Position numbers and translations under genes: made by a program. DNA of 64,000 bases from Bacillota bacterium (GTDB taxonomy: Bacteria; Bacillota; Ch66): positions 49,101-113,100 of the forward strand of contig JABLXP010000003.1 of NCBI GenBank assembly GCA_013178045.1. Direction: 5' to 3'. The first letter of the stretch is position 1. Each line of letters opens with the position of its first letter. The notes under the pieces were generated by a model that was not told where the DNA came from, did no database searches, and worked only from the letters and a program-made list of their open reading frames with translations. Positions 53,682-63,719 of this stretch are shown here, in pieces.

Positions 53682-55598
53682 TTGTTTGAAAACATTGTTT
53701 TTATCAACCCGGACCCTTTGCTGCCAAAGCTGCACCGAGAGATTAGCCAACACGTCCGCGTTATCGATGCCATCATGGATGAGGCTATTCCTTACCTGGA
53801 AGAACTGGCTAAGTCAAATGTAGATGTCGTAATCACACGCGGCTACACCGCGGATCTGATTCGCTCTCGCATGAAAATTCAGGTGGTCAATGCCGAAATA
53901 TCGACCTTTGACGTGCTGCAGACGATTTTCCGCAACCGCCGGCGGATTGCCCCGGATGAAAAAGAGATCGGCTTTGTTAGTTACTATAATCAACCTTACG
54001 ATATCAAAGTCATGGAGCAGATCCTGGGCATCAAGATCCGCCACTTTACTTACCGCGAACAATCCGACGTGATTAAAAACGTGCACGAAGCCAAACAATT
54101 AGGATTGAGGACTATGTTCGGCGGCCTGATCACCTTAAGGACCGCTCAGCAAATGGGCATGCAAGTTATTCTCATCCGCCCCAACCGGGAAACGATTTTT
54201 CAAGCCATACAAAAAGCCAAGGAAATCGCCCAGATCCGCCAGCACGACTACGAGATAAATGAGCGCTTGAAAGCCCTGCTTAATCTTACTTCTGAGGGGA
54301 TCGTGGCGCTCGGGTCAACGGGAAAAATCCGCTTGATCAACCCGTCTGCAGAACGCATTCTGGGACTAAAAACAAACGTTAATGGCAAGTCAGCCGCTGA
54401 GGTCTTGCCGGAAGGTCTGGTTGCCCTACTGAACTCGAAAACGGCTGCCTGCGAACAGTTGGTGAATACCAATCAGGGACAGATCGTGGTCAACAGCACA
54501 CCCATCCATTTCGGCAATAAGTATATCGGCTCACTGGCTACCTTTAACGACGTGACTCACGTGCAGGTCCTGGAGCAGAAAATCCGCGCTGAATTATTCT
54601 CCAAGGGTCTGGTGGCCAAGTATAACTTTGATGATATCGTTGGCCGCAGCGAGCCGTTGCTGCGGGCGGTCTCTGCCGCCCGGCATTACGCTCAATCTGA
54701 CGCCACCGTCCTGATAACCGGCGAAAGCGGGACCGGCAAGGAACTTTTCGCCCAAAGTATTCACCAGAGCAGCCGCCGGCACCGCGGTCCTTTTGTGGCC
54801 ATTAACTGCGCCGCGTTACCGGAACACCTTTTGGAAAGCGAGCTGTTTGGCTATGAAGAAGGGGCGTTTACCGGGGCCCGCAAGGGGGGAAAACCCGGTT
54901 TGTTCGAACTGGCGCACAAAGGCACCCTGTTCCTGGACGAAATCAGTGAAATGCCCCCCCATCTCCAGTCCCACCTGCTCCGTGTATTACAACACAAAGA
55001 AGTGATGCGGGTTGGGGGTTCGCGGGTCATTCCCGTGAATGTACGGATTATCGCCGCGACGAACAAGGATATTAAGGAACTGGTTGAACAGGGGACGTTC
55101 CGCAACGACCTCTTCTACCGCCTGGATGTGCTCAGACTGATCGTTCCACCGCTGCGCGAGCGGCAGTCAGACATTCCCTATCTGGTGCAATACTTTCCCA
55201 ATCAAATATCATCACGCTACAACAAACGGGTGCCACCGTTAACGGAAACAGTTTTACAGTCCATGCAATCCTATCACTGGCCAGGAAATGTGCGGGAATT
55301 GGAGAACTTTGTTGAAAAATACGTTGTCCTGTGTAACGCCGGCGAATCTTCTGAGATGGCGGAACAAATGGCCCTGGGTCTCCTGGCGCAGGGAAAAGGA
55401 GAAACCTACAAACCGCCTAAACCAACCATTACCGTACCCGTCGGCAGTCTGGAAGAGATGGAAAGCAACATTTTAATTCAGTTGGACCAAATGATCCAGG
55501 ATAAGCAGAAACTGGCAAGCCGCTTAGGCATCAGTCGGTCGACCCTGTGGAGGAAACTCCAGAGCAATAATCAAGTTAGGAGTGAGAAAGATGCTTAA
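53682..55598 (+). CDS. PrpR-type sigma-54-dependent transcriptional activator
   Basis: This 638-aa activator has four parts: a PrpR_N-like sensory domain (about 1-190), a PAS-like segment (about 195-310), an AAA+ sigma-54 interaction domain and a Fis-type helix-turn-helix (LASRLGISRSTLWRKL) at the C-terminus. The AAA+ domain has Walker A GESGTGKE near 347 and GAFTGA near 394. PrpR_N domains bind small organic acids or their derivatives. The start is TTG after GGAGGTGG. It is divergent from the CoA-transferase operon that carries a sigma-54 promoter, and its 3' end overlaps the hydrolase gene by 8 nt. Confidence 0.93.
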   Translation: MFENIVFINPDPLLPKLHREISQHVRVIDAIMDEAIPYLEELAKSNVDVVITRGYTADLIRSRMKIQVVNAEISTFDVLQTIFRNRRRIAPDEKEIGFVSYYNQPYDIKVMEQILGIKIRHFTYREQSDVIKNVHEAKQLGLRTMFGGLITLRTAQQMGMQVILIRPNRETIFQAIQKAKEIAQIRQHDYEINERLKALLNLTSEGIVALGSTGKIRLINPSAERILGLKTNVNGKSAAEVLPEGLVALLNSKTAACEQLVNTNQGQIVVNSTPIHFGNKYIGSLATFNDVTHVQVLEQKIRAELFSKGLVAKYNFDDIVGRSEPLLRAVSAARHYAQSDATVLITGESGTGKELFAQSIHQSSRRHRGPFVAINCAALPEHLLESELFGYEEGAFTGARKGGKPGLFELAHKGTLFLDEISEMPPHLQSHLLRVLQHKEVMRVGGSRVIPVNVRIIAATNKDIKELVEQGTFRNDLFYRLDVLRLIVPPLRERQSDIPYLVQYFPNQISSRYNKRVPPLTETVLQSMQSYHWPGNVRELENFVEKYVVLCNAGESSEMAEQMALGLLAQGKGETYKPPKPTITVPVGSLEEMESNILIQLDQMIQDKQKLASRLGISRSTLWRKLQSNNQVRSEKDA

Positions 55599-56325
55599 CT
55601 ACGACTACAAGGCCGGTTCCAAGGGGACACTTGTCTTTATTCACGGCTCCGGCGGCAGCCGCCGCAAGTGGCGAAGTTTGATGAGTGATCTGCCTGAAGG
55701 GTATGGGGGGCTGGCCCTGGATTTACCGGGTCACGGGGAATCAACAGGCGAGGCACAGTCCGATGTCAGCGAGTACGCCCGTGTGGTCAGAGATAGCGTG
55801 ACCGCCATTGGACCCACACGGCCGCTGATCTGGGTAGGACACTCCCTCGGTGGGGCGATTGTCTTAATGGTCGCCCTGATTGACCCGAACGCGGTTGATT
55901 ATCTTGTCCTGGTGGGCACGGGGGCCCGTCTGCGGGTCGTCCCTGCCTTTTTAGAAAACCTGCGACAAGGGATAGTTAACCCGGCCTTTAAACGGCGGGC
56001 CTTTTCCCCAGCCACAGATGAAGCTTTGATTAACGCCGAAATCGAAATGGATCTAACAGTGGATCCGGTCGTTGTTTACCGTGATTTTCTTGCCTGCGAC
56101 AACTTTGACGTGATGTCGCGCCTGCCCGAAATACAACAGCCCACCCAGGTGATCGTTGGCGCCGATGACCTCCTGACCCCGCCCAAATACTCCGAGTATC
56201 TGGTAAAAAACTTACCCAACAGCACTCTGGCGGTGATTCCTGCCGCCGGACACATGGTCATGCTGGAACAGCCCGCCGCAGTCAAACAGGTGATCACCGA
56301 GTTTCTCCGCCAACACAACCACTGA
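55591..56325 (+). CDS. alpha/beta hydrolase
   Basis: This 244-aa protein has the alpha/beta-hydrolase pattern: VFIHGSGGSRRKW (oxyanion HG), nucleophile Ser in GHSLGG, Asp in VGADDLLTPP and His in AAGHMVMLEQP. The substrate is unknown; an ester or CoA thioester hydrolase is possible. The ATG at 55591 (AGGAG 8 nt upstream) lies inside the end of the activator gene, so the two are co-translated. A terminator follows. Confidence 0.88.
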   Translation: MLNYDYKAGSKGTLVFIHGSGGSRRKWRSLMSDLPEGYGGLALDLPGHGESTGEAQSDVSEYARVVRDSVTAIGPTRPLIWVGHSLGGAIVLMVALIDPNAVDYLVLVGTGARLRVVPAFLENLRQGIVNPAFKRRAFSPATDEALINAEIEMDLTVDPVVVYRDFLACDNFDVMSRLPEIQQPTQVIVGADDLLTPPKYSEYLVKNLPNSTLAVIPAAGHMVMLEQPAAVKQVITEFLRQHNH

Positions 56326-56372
56326 GCACAATTAAAGCCTTGGCAAGATTTGACTAATTTACAAACACCGAT

Positions 56373-56402
56373 AGCCTACCTGCGCGGTAGGCGATCTTTT
56401 TT
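56373..56402 (+). terminator. terminator of the activator/hydrolase operon
   Basis: GCCTACC-TGCGC-GGTAGGC is followed by GATCTTTTTTC on the plus strand. It overlaps the last codons of the convergent gene at 56376. Confidence 0.85.
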
Positions 56403-57035
56403 CAAACCCTGTATTACTCCAGTCAAGACGTCGACCAGTAAATTTACCTGTTTCGCCAGTTCCACCACCGCTTCCGCAATCCCCAGCCCTTCATTGCTCA
56501 ACACACCACTCTCTTCTCCTGCTCTCCCCGACGTTAGTTTAGCGCGGTGAGCACCAATGTAGTCACAATACCGTTGGGCAATCAAGCGCCCATCCCCTAA
56601 GGTCCTGCTCACTGTTTCCCGGCTGCTCGGGCTGTCCAGGCAGTAACCATTTAACAACTGAAGCCGGCAGCCGCGGGGGTAGACCGGGCTCGTGACCAAC
56701 CCCGAAACCTGATTAACTGCCACATAACCATAAGCGCTGTCGTTTGCCGTCACTGGCCGCCGCAGCTTGACCGGAATGAGAATCAGGTGAATAGACAGGG
56801 GAAGCGGCACCAGGGCCCGGCGGCCGACCAGTTCACCGTAGATCTCTCTGGCCGCTTGCTGGTCCAGAGCAAACTGACGCGCCAGGGCGTTCCGCACCCC
56901 CCGGATGGTCCGCCGGTCCAGGTAGTGTCCGCCATTGTTCGTAATAATCTCGGTGGCATCTCCCAGCCCCGGTTGATAAACCGGGCATAAGGCCGTTAAT
57001 TCGTTATACAGTTCCTCAACTTTCCGGTATTCCAT
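56376..57035 (-). CDS. hypothetical protein
   Basis: I do not recognise this 219-aa protein. It has no signal peptide or membrane helix. The N-terminal 90 residues look helical (YRKVEELYNELTALCP, RTIRGVRNALARQFALD). A central beta-rich part contains LPLSIHLILIPVKLR and AVNQVSGLVTSPVY. The last 60 residues are helical again. The middle has a slight resemblance to ComK-type competence proteins, but I do not claim this. GGAGGCC precedes the ATG. It is convergent with the hydrolase gene. Confidence 0.55.
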   Translation of the reverse strand: MEYRKVEELYNELTALCPVYQPGLGDATEIITNNGGHYLDRRTIRGVRNALARQFALDQQAAREIYGELVGRRALVPLPLSIHLILIPVKLRRPVTANDSAYGYVAVNQVSGLVTSPVYPRGCRLQLLNGYCLDSPSSRETVSRTLGDGRLIAQRYCDYIGAHRAKLTSGRAGEESGVLSNEGLGIAEAVVELAKQVNLLVDVLTGVIQGLKKDRLPRR

Positions 57036-57345
57036 ACCCTGGCCTCCTCTCCGCCAACTTTGCCATCATCATAGACCAGGGTTGTGTAGAGAGCATGATC
57101 CTTCTGTGCAGAATAAGTGAATTGTTTGTGTTCCCAATGATACTCTTTTTTCTTTCATGTCCCCCGTAAAAATTGTTTCAGCCGCCCCTTTACGCCAATT
57201 GCAATTTGCGCTAAAGTGAAAACAGAATGCCATTGGGCATTCTGCCATAGACTAGAGAAAGACTGGATATGTAAAAGTCCCATTCAGGTTAGAGGTTAGA
57301 CACTGTCAGTAAAATTTTAGATGCGCTCATGGAGGTATCAGACAT
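57036..57345. other. intergenic region with a hairpin ahead of ahcY
   Basis: A perfect hairpin, AGAATGCC-ATTG-GGCATTCT, spans 57223-57242 without a T-run. The rest holds no gene. No match to a SAH or SAM riboswitch was seen by eye. Confidence 0.5.
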
Positions 57346-58599
57346 ATGTATCCCACGTCACAGATCCGTGATCTTAGACTTGCGCCAGAAGGCCACCGAA
57401 AAATCGACTGGGTTCGTCCCCACATGCCGATCCTGAATCAGCTCCGCACCGAGTTTGCGCAGACCAGACCATTTGCTGGACGGCGTCTCGTCCTCTGCCT
57501 GCACCTGGAAGCGAAAACTGCCTACCTGGCGCGAGTCCTGCAGGCCGGGGGGGCCGAGGTCACTGTTGTTGCCAGTAACCCCTTGTCAACGCAGGACGAT
57601 GTTGTAGCCGCGCTGGTGGATAGCGGCATTCGCGCCTTCGCCTGGCACGGAGCCACTGTCGAGGAGTACCGCCGCCACCTGAATCTGGCGCTGGACTGTC
57701 ACCCCGACGCCATCATCGACGACGGCGGAGATGTGGTGGCTCTCCTCCACGCGGAACGCTCAGCCCAGCTCCCCGAGATCCTGGGCGGCTGCGAGGAAAC
57801 AACCACCGGGGTCTTGCGCCTTCGCGCCATGGAACGTGAAGGCCAATTGCACTTCCCCATGATCGCCGTCAACGACGCCTACATGAAATACCTCTTTGAC
57901 AACCGTTACGGAACAGGCCAATCTGTCTGGGACGGTATTATGCGGACTACCAATCTGGTCGTCGCTGGCAAGACGGTCGTGGTAATCGGCTACGGGTGGT
58001 GCGGCAAGGGAGTAGCGCTGCGCGCCAAAGGGCTCGGGGCGAAGGTAGTGGTCACCGAAATCGACCCGATCAAGGCCAATGAAGCCATCATGGACGGCTT
58101 CCAGGTCCTGCCTTTGATTGAAGCCGCGAGTATTGGCGACGTTTTCATCACCGTGACTGGCAACATCAATGTCATCCGGCGGGAACATTTCGCGGTGATG
58201 AAAGACCAGGCGATCCTGGCCAATGCCGGTCACTTTGACGTCGAGATCAGCAAACCTGATTTATTCCAAATGGCGGTGTCTTCCCGGACCGTCCGCCGCA
58301 ATATCGAGGAGTTTGTCTTTGCCGACGGACGGCGGGTCTACCTCCTGGCGGAAGGGCGGCTGGTCAACCTGGCCGCAGGCGATGGACATCCCGCGGAAGT
58401 GATGGATCTGAGCTTTTCCCTGCAAGCCCTGTCCCTTAAATACCTGATTGCGAATCGGGCCAACCTCGTGCCGAAAGTTCACCCGGTGCCGGCTGAGATC
58501 GACCAGCAGGTCGCGCGTCTGCGCCTAAAAGCGCTCGGCATTACCATTGACACCCTGACGCCAGAGCAAGAACGTTATCTAGCCAGTTGGGCCGATTAG
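57346..58599 (+). CDS. ahcY: adenosylhomocysteinase
   Basis: NAD-dependent hydrolase splitting S-adenosylhomocysteine to adenosine and homocysteine. The 417-aa protein has the substrate block [22 protein letters not shown] and [20 protein letters not shown], and the NAD motif [20 protein letters not shown]. The length is that of the short bacterial and archaeal form. GGAGGT precedes the ATG by 9 nt. It stands alone and overlaps the convergent winged-helix gene by 4 nt. Archaeal-type relatives may act on inosylhomocysteine instead; the sequence does not settle this. Confidence 0.92.
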   Translation: MYPTSQIRDLRLAPEGHRKIDWVRPHMPILNQLRTEFAQTRPFAGRRLVLCLHLEAKTAYLARVLQAGGAEVTVVASNPLSTQDDVVAALVDSGIRAFAWHGATVEEYRRHLNLALDCHPDAIIDDGGDVVALLHAERSAQLPEILGGCEETTTGVLRLRAMEREGQLHFPMIAVNDAYMKYLFDNRYGTGQSVWDGIMRTTNLVVAGKTVVVIGYGWCGKGVALRAKGLGAKVVVTEIDPIKANEAIMDGFQVLPLIEAASIGDVFITVTGNINVIRREHFAVMKDQAILANAGHFDVEISKPDLFQMAVSSRTVRRNIEEFVFADGRRVYLLAEGRLVNLAAGDGHPAEVMDLSFSLQALSLKYLIANRANLVPKVHPVPAEIDQQVARLRLKALGITIDTLTPEQERYLASWAD

Positions 58600-59060
58600 C
58601 CATACCCGTCTGTTTCTGCCTTAATCAGCCGGTAAGTACCCGGGCGTAGTTGGTAGCCCAGTGAGCGGTGATTGAGAATATAATAGGGGTCGCGGCCATC
58701 ATCGCCCAGTTTGCGGCGCAGATTACGGATGTGCGAACGTACATCAAAACCGGACCCCTCCCCGCCTGTTCCATCCCCATACAGGGCATCATACAAAACC
58801 TCTGGAGTCGTTATCCGTCGGCCATTTTCCGCTAACTTGGCGAGAATCCGCAGTTCCGCCGCTGTTACATTCAATCTCTCCGTGCCCAACCAGACTTCAC
58901 CCGTCTCTGGGCTAATGACCAGCAGGGGACGGGAAGAACCACCCACCTGATAGACTGGGTGGTTCTCTGCGATCTGGAATTCTACTTCCAAGCCATCTGG
59001 CAAACTGCCCACCCGCATGAAGATCACTCTTCCTCGACTGCCATCACTAGTCCCATCCAT
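58596..59060 (-). CDS. winged-helix (OmpR/PhoB-type) DNA-binding protein
   Basis: This 154-aa protein lacks a receiver domain. Its first 55 residues are a short beta-rich segment ([32 protein letters not shown]). The rest is an OmpR/PhoB-type winged helix ([20 protein letters not shown] start, [24 protein letters not shown]). I chose the ATG at 59060 because AGGAGGG lies upstream, although the spacing is long (11-12 nt). The target is unknown; the neighbouring germination operon or ahcY are candidates. Confidence 0.75.
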   Translation of the reverse strand: MDGTSDGSRGRVIFMRVGSLPDGLEVEFQIAENHPVYQVGGSSRPLLVISPETGEVWLGTERLNVTAAELRILAKLAENGRRITTPEVLYDALYGDGTGGEGSGFDVRSHIRNLRRKLGDDGRDPYYILNHRSLGYQLRPGTYRLIKAETDGYG

Positions 59061-59271
59061 AAAATATCTCGCCCTCCTTTGAAACGTGTGTTTGGTGTAA
59101 TTATTCGCCGGTGGAGTCAAGAATCCTGTCTGGCAGAGGAAGTTATTTCCATCAAATTCCGACAATCCATGACGCCAAGATGGTAAGTTCGCCGCATATT
59201 TTTCATTTTTCTCGGGCAACCTGTCAGCAGTAGAGAAACTTTATAAAATAAAAAATCCTGGGGGGAAAAAT

Positions 59272-59424
59272 GTGACCTACTTCATCAGGCGCCGGCGCAT
59301 CGCCCTGTTTTTCCTCTTCTTCGGCGTCGTGATCGCGATGATGCTTTCTTTCAAGCTCTGGGTCGACCCACCGGTGCGCAAAACCGTTCCTTTACGGGTC
59401 GGGGCGGTTGCCGTTATTCGGTAG
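59272..59424 (+). CDS. small single-pass membrane protein
   Basis: A 50-aa frame starts at GTG after GGGGGG with 6 nt spacing. It has a basic N-terminus (FIRRRRIA), one transmembrane helix (LFFLFFGVVIAMMLSF) and a short C-terminal tail. The strong ribosome site and clear membrane topology support a real gene. It converges on the small gene of the germination operon, overlapping it by 11 nt. Function unknown. Confidence 0.6.
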   Translation: MTYFIRRRRIALFFLFFGVVIAMMLSFKLWVDPPVRKTVPLRVGAVAVIR

Positions 59425-59647
59425 GTTTCAACAGGTCGCTTAAAGGCTTAAACACTTCTGCTATGTAACTGCTGGGACTGGGTAGGGTAATCCCCAACAC
59501 CTGGGGAATCGTCAGACCTAACCAAAGTACCACCAGAACTATATAGGCAGCCAGTTCGCGCCACATTTTTTCTTTAATTAACCAGGGCAAGTCAATCGCC
59601 AGCATGATCATCAAAGCTATGAACACCAGGGCCAGTAGTCCAAGCAT
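59414..59647 (-). CDS. small membrane protein of the germination operon
   Basis: A 77-aa protein with two hydrophobic helices (LALVFIALMIMLAIDLPWLI and IVLVVLWLGLTIPQVLGI). It lies 21 nt after gerAB, the position where some gerA-type operons carry a fourth small gene. Function unknown, presumably in the spore germinant receptor. Confidence 0.7.
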   Translation of the reverse strand: MLGLLALVFIALMIMLAIDLPWLIKEKMWRELAAYIVLVVLWLGLTIPQVLGITLPSPSSYIAEVFKPLSDLLKPTE

Positions 59648-59668
59648 CTTTACCCACTCCTTTGTTTG

Positions 59669-60793
59669 TTAATTCGTCCCTTCAGACCCGTTCCCGCGGG
59701 GCTGAGCCTTAATCCCCCGTCCCAGGGCCACCAGTAGCATTAGCACAGGCAAGCCGACTTCAACCGTTAAAAGCGAGTACACCGGCCAGGACTTACCCGC
59801 AAAATGAAACAGTTCAACTATATTGCGATAATTGAGCATGCCCATGGCTACGATCAGTCCGCCGGCCGGCAGCACCAACGGACGATAGTCGCGCAGCTTT
59901 AGCCATTCCGCCAAGCCGTAAACAAAAGCCAGGTAGAACAGGCTTATCTTTACCACCCCGCCAAACACCCAAATCCCAAGGGTGAAGGCCTCCACCCGCT
60001 CGATGGAAGCGGCGATATGGATCATCCGCGCGGCGTTCAGAGTAGAAATGACAAACGATGCGACCTGGACTGGCCCGAACACCGCCACCACTATGAGGTC
60101 GGTCAGGACAAACAACAAACCAGTCACCAGGATGCCTGTCAGGGAGGCTGTTCTTACTTCGTGGTTTTGATTTAAGCACGGGAGAAACATCCACATCACC
60201 ACCAGTTCCCCCAACCAGGCCGTTGTCGGGATGGCCCCCTTGACCAAGTTGCTCAGGCCGGTCTCGCCAACAGGAAGTAAGTTTTTCCCGTCCATAACGT
60301 TGATTACCAGGAGATGACTGAGCAGTAACAGGCTGATTACCAGTGGCAAAAAAACCAGGTTAAGTCGAGCGATCACCTCCAGTCCGCTGCGGACCGCATA
60401 GGCCGACAGGGCAATACCGACGAGGATGATGACAATGAACGGGGTTTCCGGCAGGAACCCAATGAGCACTATATCCCCGAACTCTTGACTGATAGCAGCG
60501 GTAGTGTGGAGCAGCCACCAGAGGTAAAAGAGGCTGACCAGCCGCCCCGGCCACTTCCCCAAGATGATTTCTGCGGCCTGGATCAGGTTCTGGTCAGGTA
60601 ACCGTCTCCACAACGCAGTGAGCAGTAGGGTTATGCCCAGACCGAATCCCGTTGCCAGCAAGCCGGCCAGCCAGGCATCCTGTTTGGCTGTCCCCGCTGT
60701 AACACTGGGAACAAAAAGGACACCGGTAGACAGAATGAGATTGGCAATCAGACAGCCCCATTCCACACTGCTGATCATCACCTTGTCCTTCAT
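59669..60793 (-). CDS. gerAB: spore germination permease, GerAB type
   Basis: Amino-acid-permease-like subunit of the germinant receptor in the spore inner membrane. The 374-aa protein has ten hydrophobic helices and the family pattern with GKWPGRLVSLFYLWWLLHT near 83-101 and LRDYRPLVLPAGG near 315. It is third in the order gerAA, gerAC, gerAB, then the small gene. The decayed copy at 15819-16396 is a paralogue. Confidence 0.93.
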   Translation of the reverse strand: MKDKVMISSVEWGCLIANLILSTGVLFVPSVTAGTAKQDAWLAGLLATGFGLGITLLLTALWRRLPDQNLIQAAEIILGKWPGRLVSLFYLWWLLHTTAAISQEFGDIVLIGFLPETPFIVIILVGIALSAYAVRSGLEVIARLNLVFLPLVISLLLLSHLLVINVMDGKNLLPVGETGLSNLVKGAIPTTAWLGELVVMWMFLPCLNQNHEVRTASLTGILVTGLLFVLTDLIVVAVFGPVQVASFVISTLNAARMIHIAASIERVEAFTLGIWVFGGVVKISLFYLAFVYGLAEWLKLRDYRPLVLPAGGLIVAMGMLNYRNIVELFHFAGKSWPVYSLLTVEVGLPVLMLLVALGRGIKAQPRGNGSEGTN

Positions 60794-60817
60794 GCCATCA
60801 CCCTCTTTCCATGTGAA

Positions 60818-62041
60818 TTAACTCTTCAATGACTGTATTTTCTTAAAGATTGGTTTCGTCATCAGACCGGTACGCCGGATTTGAGCGTTGACGGTTACTT
60901 CAACTGGGACTTTTGGGAACTCGTCTTCCCACCGGTTTTTCAATAGTTTCCACTCCTGTGGGTAGCGGCGGTGTACTGCTTCCCCAAAGCCGAAAACATC
61001 TGTTTGCAAATCCGTCTGGGCCTTCTGAAGCGCCAGCTGGCAGCGTTCTTCTATCTGACTGGCCATGTACTGATTAATCTCCTCGATGACCGCCGGCTGG
61101 CTGGCATCATCAGGTCCCTGTTCCTCGGCCAGATCGCCCTCGGTATCAATTTCCACCTTGATCTTTAACATCCCATCATGGATTTCTGGGATCACCTTCG
61201 TCCTTGACCGGTAGATGTTGATTGATATTCTTCCTTCTTTTTTTTCGGGGCTCGGAATGGTCACCACGCCGCGGACGACTTCTCCCTGCAGCCACATCAA
61301 GCCGCGGGTCTCCGTTTCATCCAGAAACCCCACCAGTTTAGCCTGACGGAAAACCGCTACCCCAACCATTTTAACCTCTTTGGGCTTTTGTCCGTCCTCT
61401 TGGTCTTCACCCTCAATGGCAGTTGTCAGTTCTAACAGAGAAGCAGTTGCACCTGCCCCGGGTGTTACGACCTGTTTGACAAAATCCTTCAGCATCACAG
61501 CATGACCCGCCTTTGACCGGGTGAGAAACCCGATCGCCTGGGCCGGGATCTTTTCCAGTTCTGGCTCTGCTGTCAGGATCTGTTTTGCCGTTCCCCGGGC
61601 AACCATGATCCACATGAACTCTCTCGGTTGGGGACCGCGAAGGAAAAAATCAAGGACATCATCAACACCCTGGCGGGCCAGTTCTTCTCCGAGCACCAGG
61701 AAGATACAGTGTGCCCAATAGATCTCCCGGGATGATTTCAGATTTAACCGGCGTTGGGCCTCGCTAATGGTTCTCCCTCGCGCGCTGGCCACCCAGACCG
61801 GTTTGGTTTCAGACCCGCCAAGTCCCCCACCCTCCTGGCCGACAAACGTGGCCCCGGGTTTGACAATCTGAACCGTAACCTCTATTTCATCGGTTCCCGG
61901 TACCTTATCAATCCCTACCCCCATCACGATGGCCAGTTGCTTCATTCCTCGGAAGCTCCAGCAGCCGGTTTGACTAAGCAGCAAGATGGACACCAGAAAA
62001 ATGGCCAACCACTTGCTCAGACGTGATTTTCCACCACTCAC
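60818..62041 (-). CDS. gerAC: spore germination lipoprotein, Ger(x)C type
   Basis: Lipoprotein subunit of the germinant receptor. The 407-aa product has a signal peptide ending in the lipobox LSQTGC (Cys near 27), then GVGIDKVPGTDEIEVTVQIV and the three beta-rich domains of the family, ending PVEVTVNAQIRRTG. It lies between gerAA (7 nt upstream) and gerAB (24 nt downstream). Confidence 0.93.
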   Translation of the reverse strand: MSGGKSRLSKWLAIFLVSILLLSQTGCWSFRGMKQLAIVMGVGIDKVPGTDEIEVTVQIVKPGATFVGQEGGGLGGSETKPVWVASARGRTISEAQRRLNLKSSREIYWAHCIFLVLGEELARQGVDDVLDFFLRGPQPREFMWIMVARGTAKQILTAEPELEKIPAQAIGFLTRSKAGHAVMLKDFVKQVVTPGAGATASLLELTTAIEGEDQEDGQKPKEVKMVGVAVFRQAKLVGFLDETETRGLMWLQGEVVRGVVTIPSPEKKEGRISINIYRSRTKVIPEIHDGMLKIKVEIDTEGDLAEEQGPDDASQPAVIEEINQYMASQIEERCQLALQKAQTDLQTDVFGFGEAVHRRYPQEWKLLKNRWEDEFPKVPVEVTVNAQIRRTGLMTKPIFKKIQSLKS

Positions 62042-62048
62042 CAGCTAC

Positions 62049-63719
62049 TCACTCCCCCCTCTGTCGCCGGTATCTGTGCGATGCGCTGGCGGTTTTCTGT
62101 TTTTGGCTCTGTTCGGCTGGCCGCCCGGGCTTGAGATTAGGTGCTTGCCGTTGCGGGTTCCGGTATCCGATCACCCGCGGCCGCGTCCGCATCGCCCACC
62201 AGGGGGCCCGGTTAGTAGCATCCTTCAGGTCGCGAAGCGTCAAGGGAGCCACGGGTGACAAATAAGGAACACCGAAAGAACGCAGGGAGGCCAGGTGAAT
62301 AAAGATGGCAATGATTACGGCCATCACCCCAAACAGACCCAGTGTGCCACCGGCCACCATCATCGGAAAGCGCAGAAGCCGGATGCTGATGGCTGCTGAG
62401 TAGCCGGCGATGGCAAATGAACTGATGCCCGAGAGTGCCACCACGATCACCGTGGTAGGGGCAACCAGTCCTGCCCGCACCGCGGCATCGCCCATGACCA
62501 GGCCACCAACGATGCTGACGGCCTGACCGACCTGACGCGGCAAACGTACCCCGGCTTCCCGCAGGATTTCGAATACCATCTCCATCAATATCGTCTCCAT
62601 AATAACGGGGAGAGGCACGGCTTCCCGCTGTCCAGCCACGCGGATCAAGAGCGGGGTAGGAAGCATCTCCTGGTGGAAGGACACGATAGCAATGTAGACT
62701 GAAGATAAGGTCAAGGCCAGCACCATGGCCAGGAAGCGCACCATCCGGATCGCCGAGCCGTAGTAGTAGCGCTCGTAGTAGTCTTCCGCCGACTGCAGCT
62801 CTGCGGTGAACAACAGCGGCACCGTCATCGCAAAAGGTGTCCCATCCACCAAAATGGCCACTTTACCCTCCAGGAGGTCGGCGCATGCTTTATCAGGCCG
62901 TTCGGTGCGCTTGATCTGTGCGAAAATTGAACCAGGGCGATCCTCAATCAATTCCTCGAGGTAACCACTCTCCAAAACACCGTCAACCTGGACCTGTTGA
63001 AGTCGTGACTTGACTTCGGCCACCAGTTTTTCGTCCGCGATTCCCCGGATGTACATGAGCGCGACATCAGTCCGGGTATAACGGCCAATTTTCAACATCA
63101 TTACCTTGAGATCCGGACTTTTAATCCGTCGGCGGACTTGAGTGATATTGGTCCGCAGGGTCTCGACAAAACCCTCCCGCGGCCCCCGCACCACGCTTTC
63201 GGAGGTAGGCTCTTCAACCGATCTTGATTCCCACGCCCTGGCCCCACACAGCAGAGCCGTCGCGTAGCCATCGATCAGCAGGGCAATATCACCGTCCAGG
63301 ATGCCATTGATCACATCTGGCAGGTTATGGTACTGCTCCAGTTGGTGGATTGTTAGTGCGCGTTCGACCACTGTCTCCAGGACATTGTGCGGGTTGATCC
63401 TCTCCCCTTCCTCCACCATGGAAATGTCCATCATCAGCGTTTTCATGATCTGGAAGCTGGCCTGGCCCTTGTCGATCATCCCGTCGACATAGATGAGCAC
63501 GGCGCGGATTTCATCTTTTTGCGCGATCACGAACTCACGGTAGACCACGTCCGCACAGCCGGCTAAAATCTCCTTAATCTGCCGCAGATTGGTTGGCAGG
63601 CTCTTACTTAAAGCCTGCTGCTCAGGTTGCCCCGGGTCAGCCGTCCGCTGTTTTTGTTTTGACTGGCCTCGCGAGGAGTAAGTGACGGCTTTTTTCAAGA
63701 TGCGAAAGAATCCGAACAT
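62049..63719 (-). CDS. gerAA: spore germination protein, GerAA type
   Basis: Subunit of the germinant receptor in the spore inner membrane. The 556-aa protein has a soluble N-terminal domain (to about 305), then membrane helices with the conserved PTPLLIRVAGQREAVPLPV and FEILREAGVRLPRQVGQA blocks, and a charged C-terminal tail. The ATG follows AAGGTGG. It is the first gene of the operon. No clear sigma-G promoter was found in the upstream 280 bases, which hold no other gene I can support. Confidence 0.94.
   Translation of the reverse strand: MFGFFRILKKAVTYSSRGQSKQKQRTADPGQPEQQALSKSLPTNLRQIKEILAGCADVVYREFVIAQKDEIRAVLIYVDGMIDKGQASFQIMKTLMMDISMVEEGERINPHNVLETVVERALTIHQLEQYHNLPDVINGILDGDIALLIDGYATALLCGARAWESRSVEEPTSESVVRGPREGFVETLRTNITQVRRRIKSPDLKVMMLKIGRYTRTDVALMYIRGIADEKLVAEVKSRLQQVQVDGVLESGYLEELIEDRPGSIFAQIKRTERPDKACADLLEGKVAILVDGTPFAMTVPLLFTAELQSAEDYYERYYYGSAIRMVRFLAMVLALTLSSVYIAIVSFHQEMLPTPLLIRVAGQREAVPLPVIMETILMEMVFEILREAGVRLPRQVGQAVSIVGGLVMGDAAVRAGLVAPTTVIVVALSGISSFAIAGYSAAISIRLLRFPMMVAGGTLGLFGVMAVIIAIFIHLASLRSFGVPYLSPVAPLTLRDLKDATNRAPWWAMRTRPRVIGYRNPQRQAPNLKPGRPAEQSQKQKTASASHRYRRQRGE

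Noticed and set aside
57036..57345. SAH or SAM riboswitch ahead of ahcY
   Set aside because: Only a simple 8-bp hairpin is seen and none of the conserved riboswitch core sequences.
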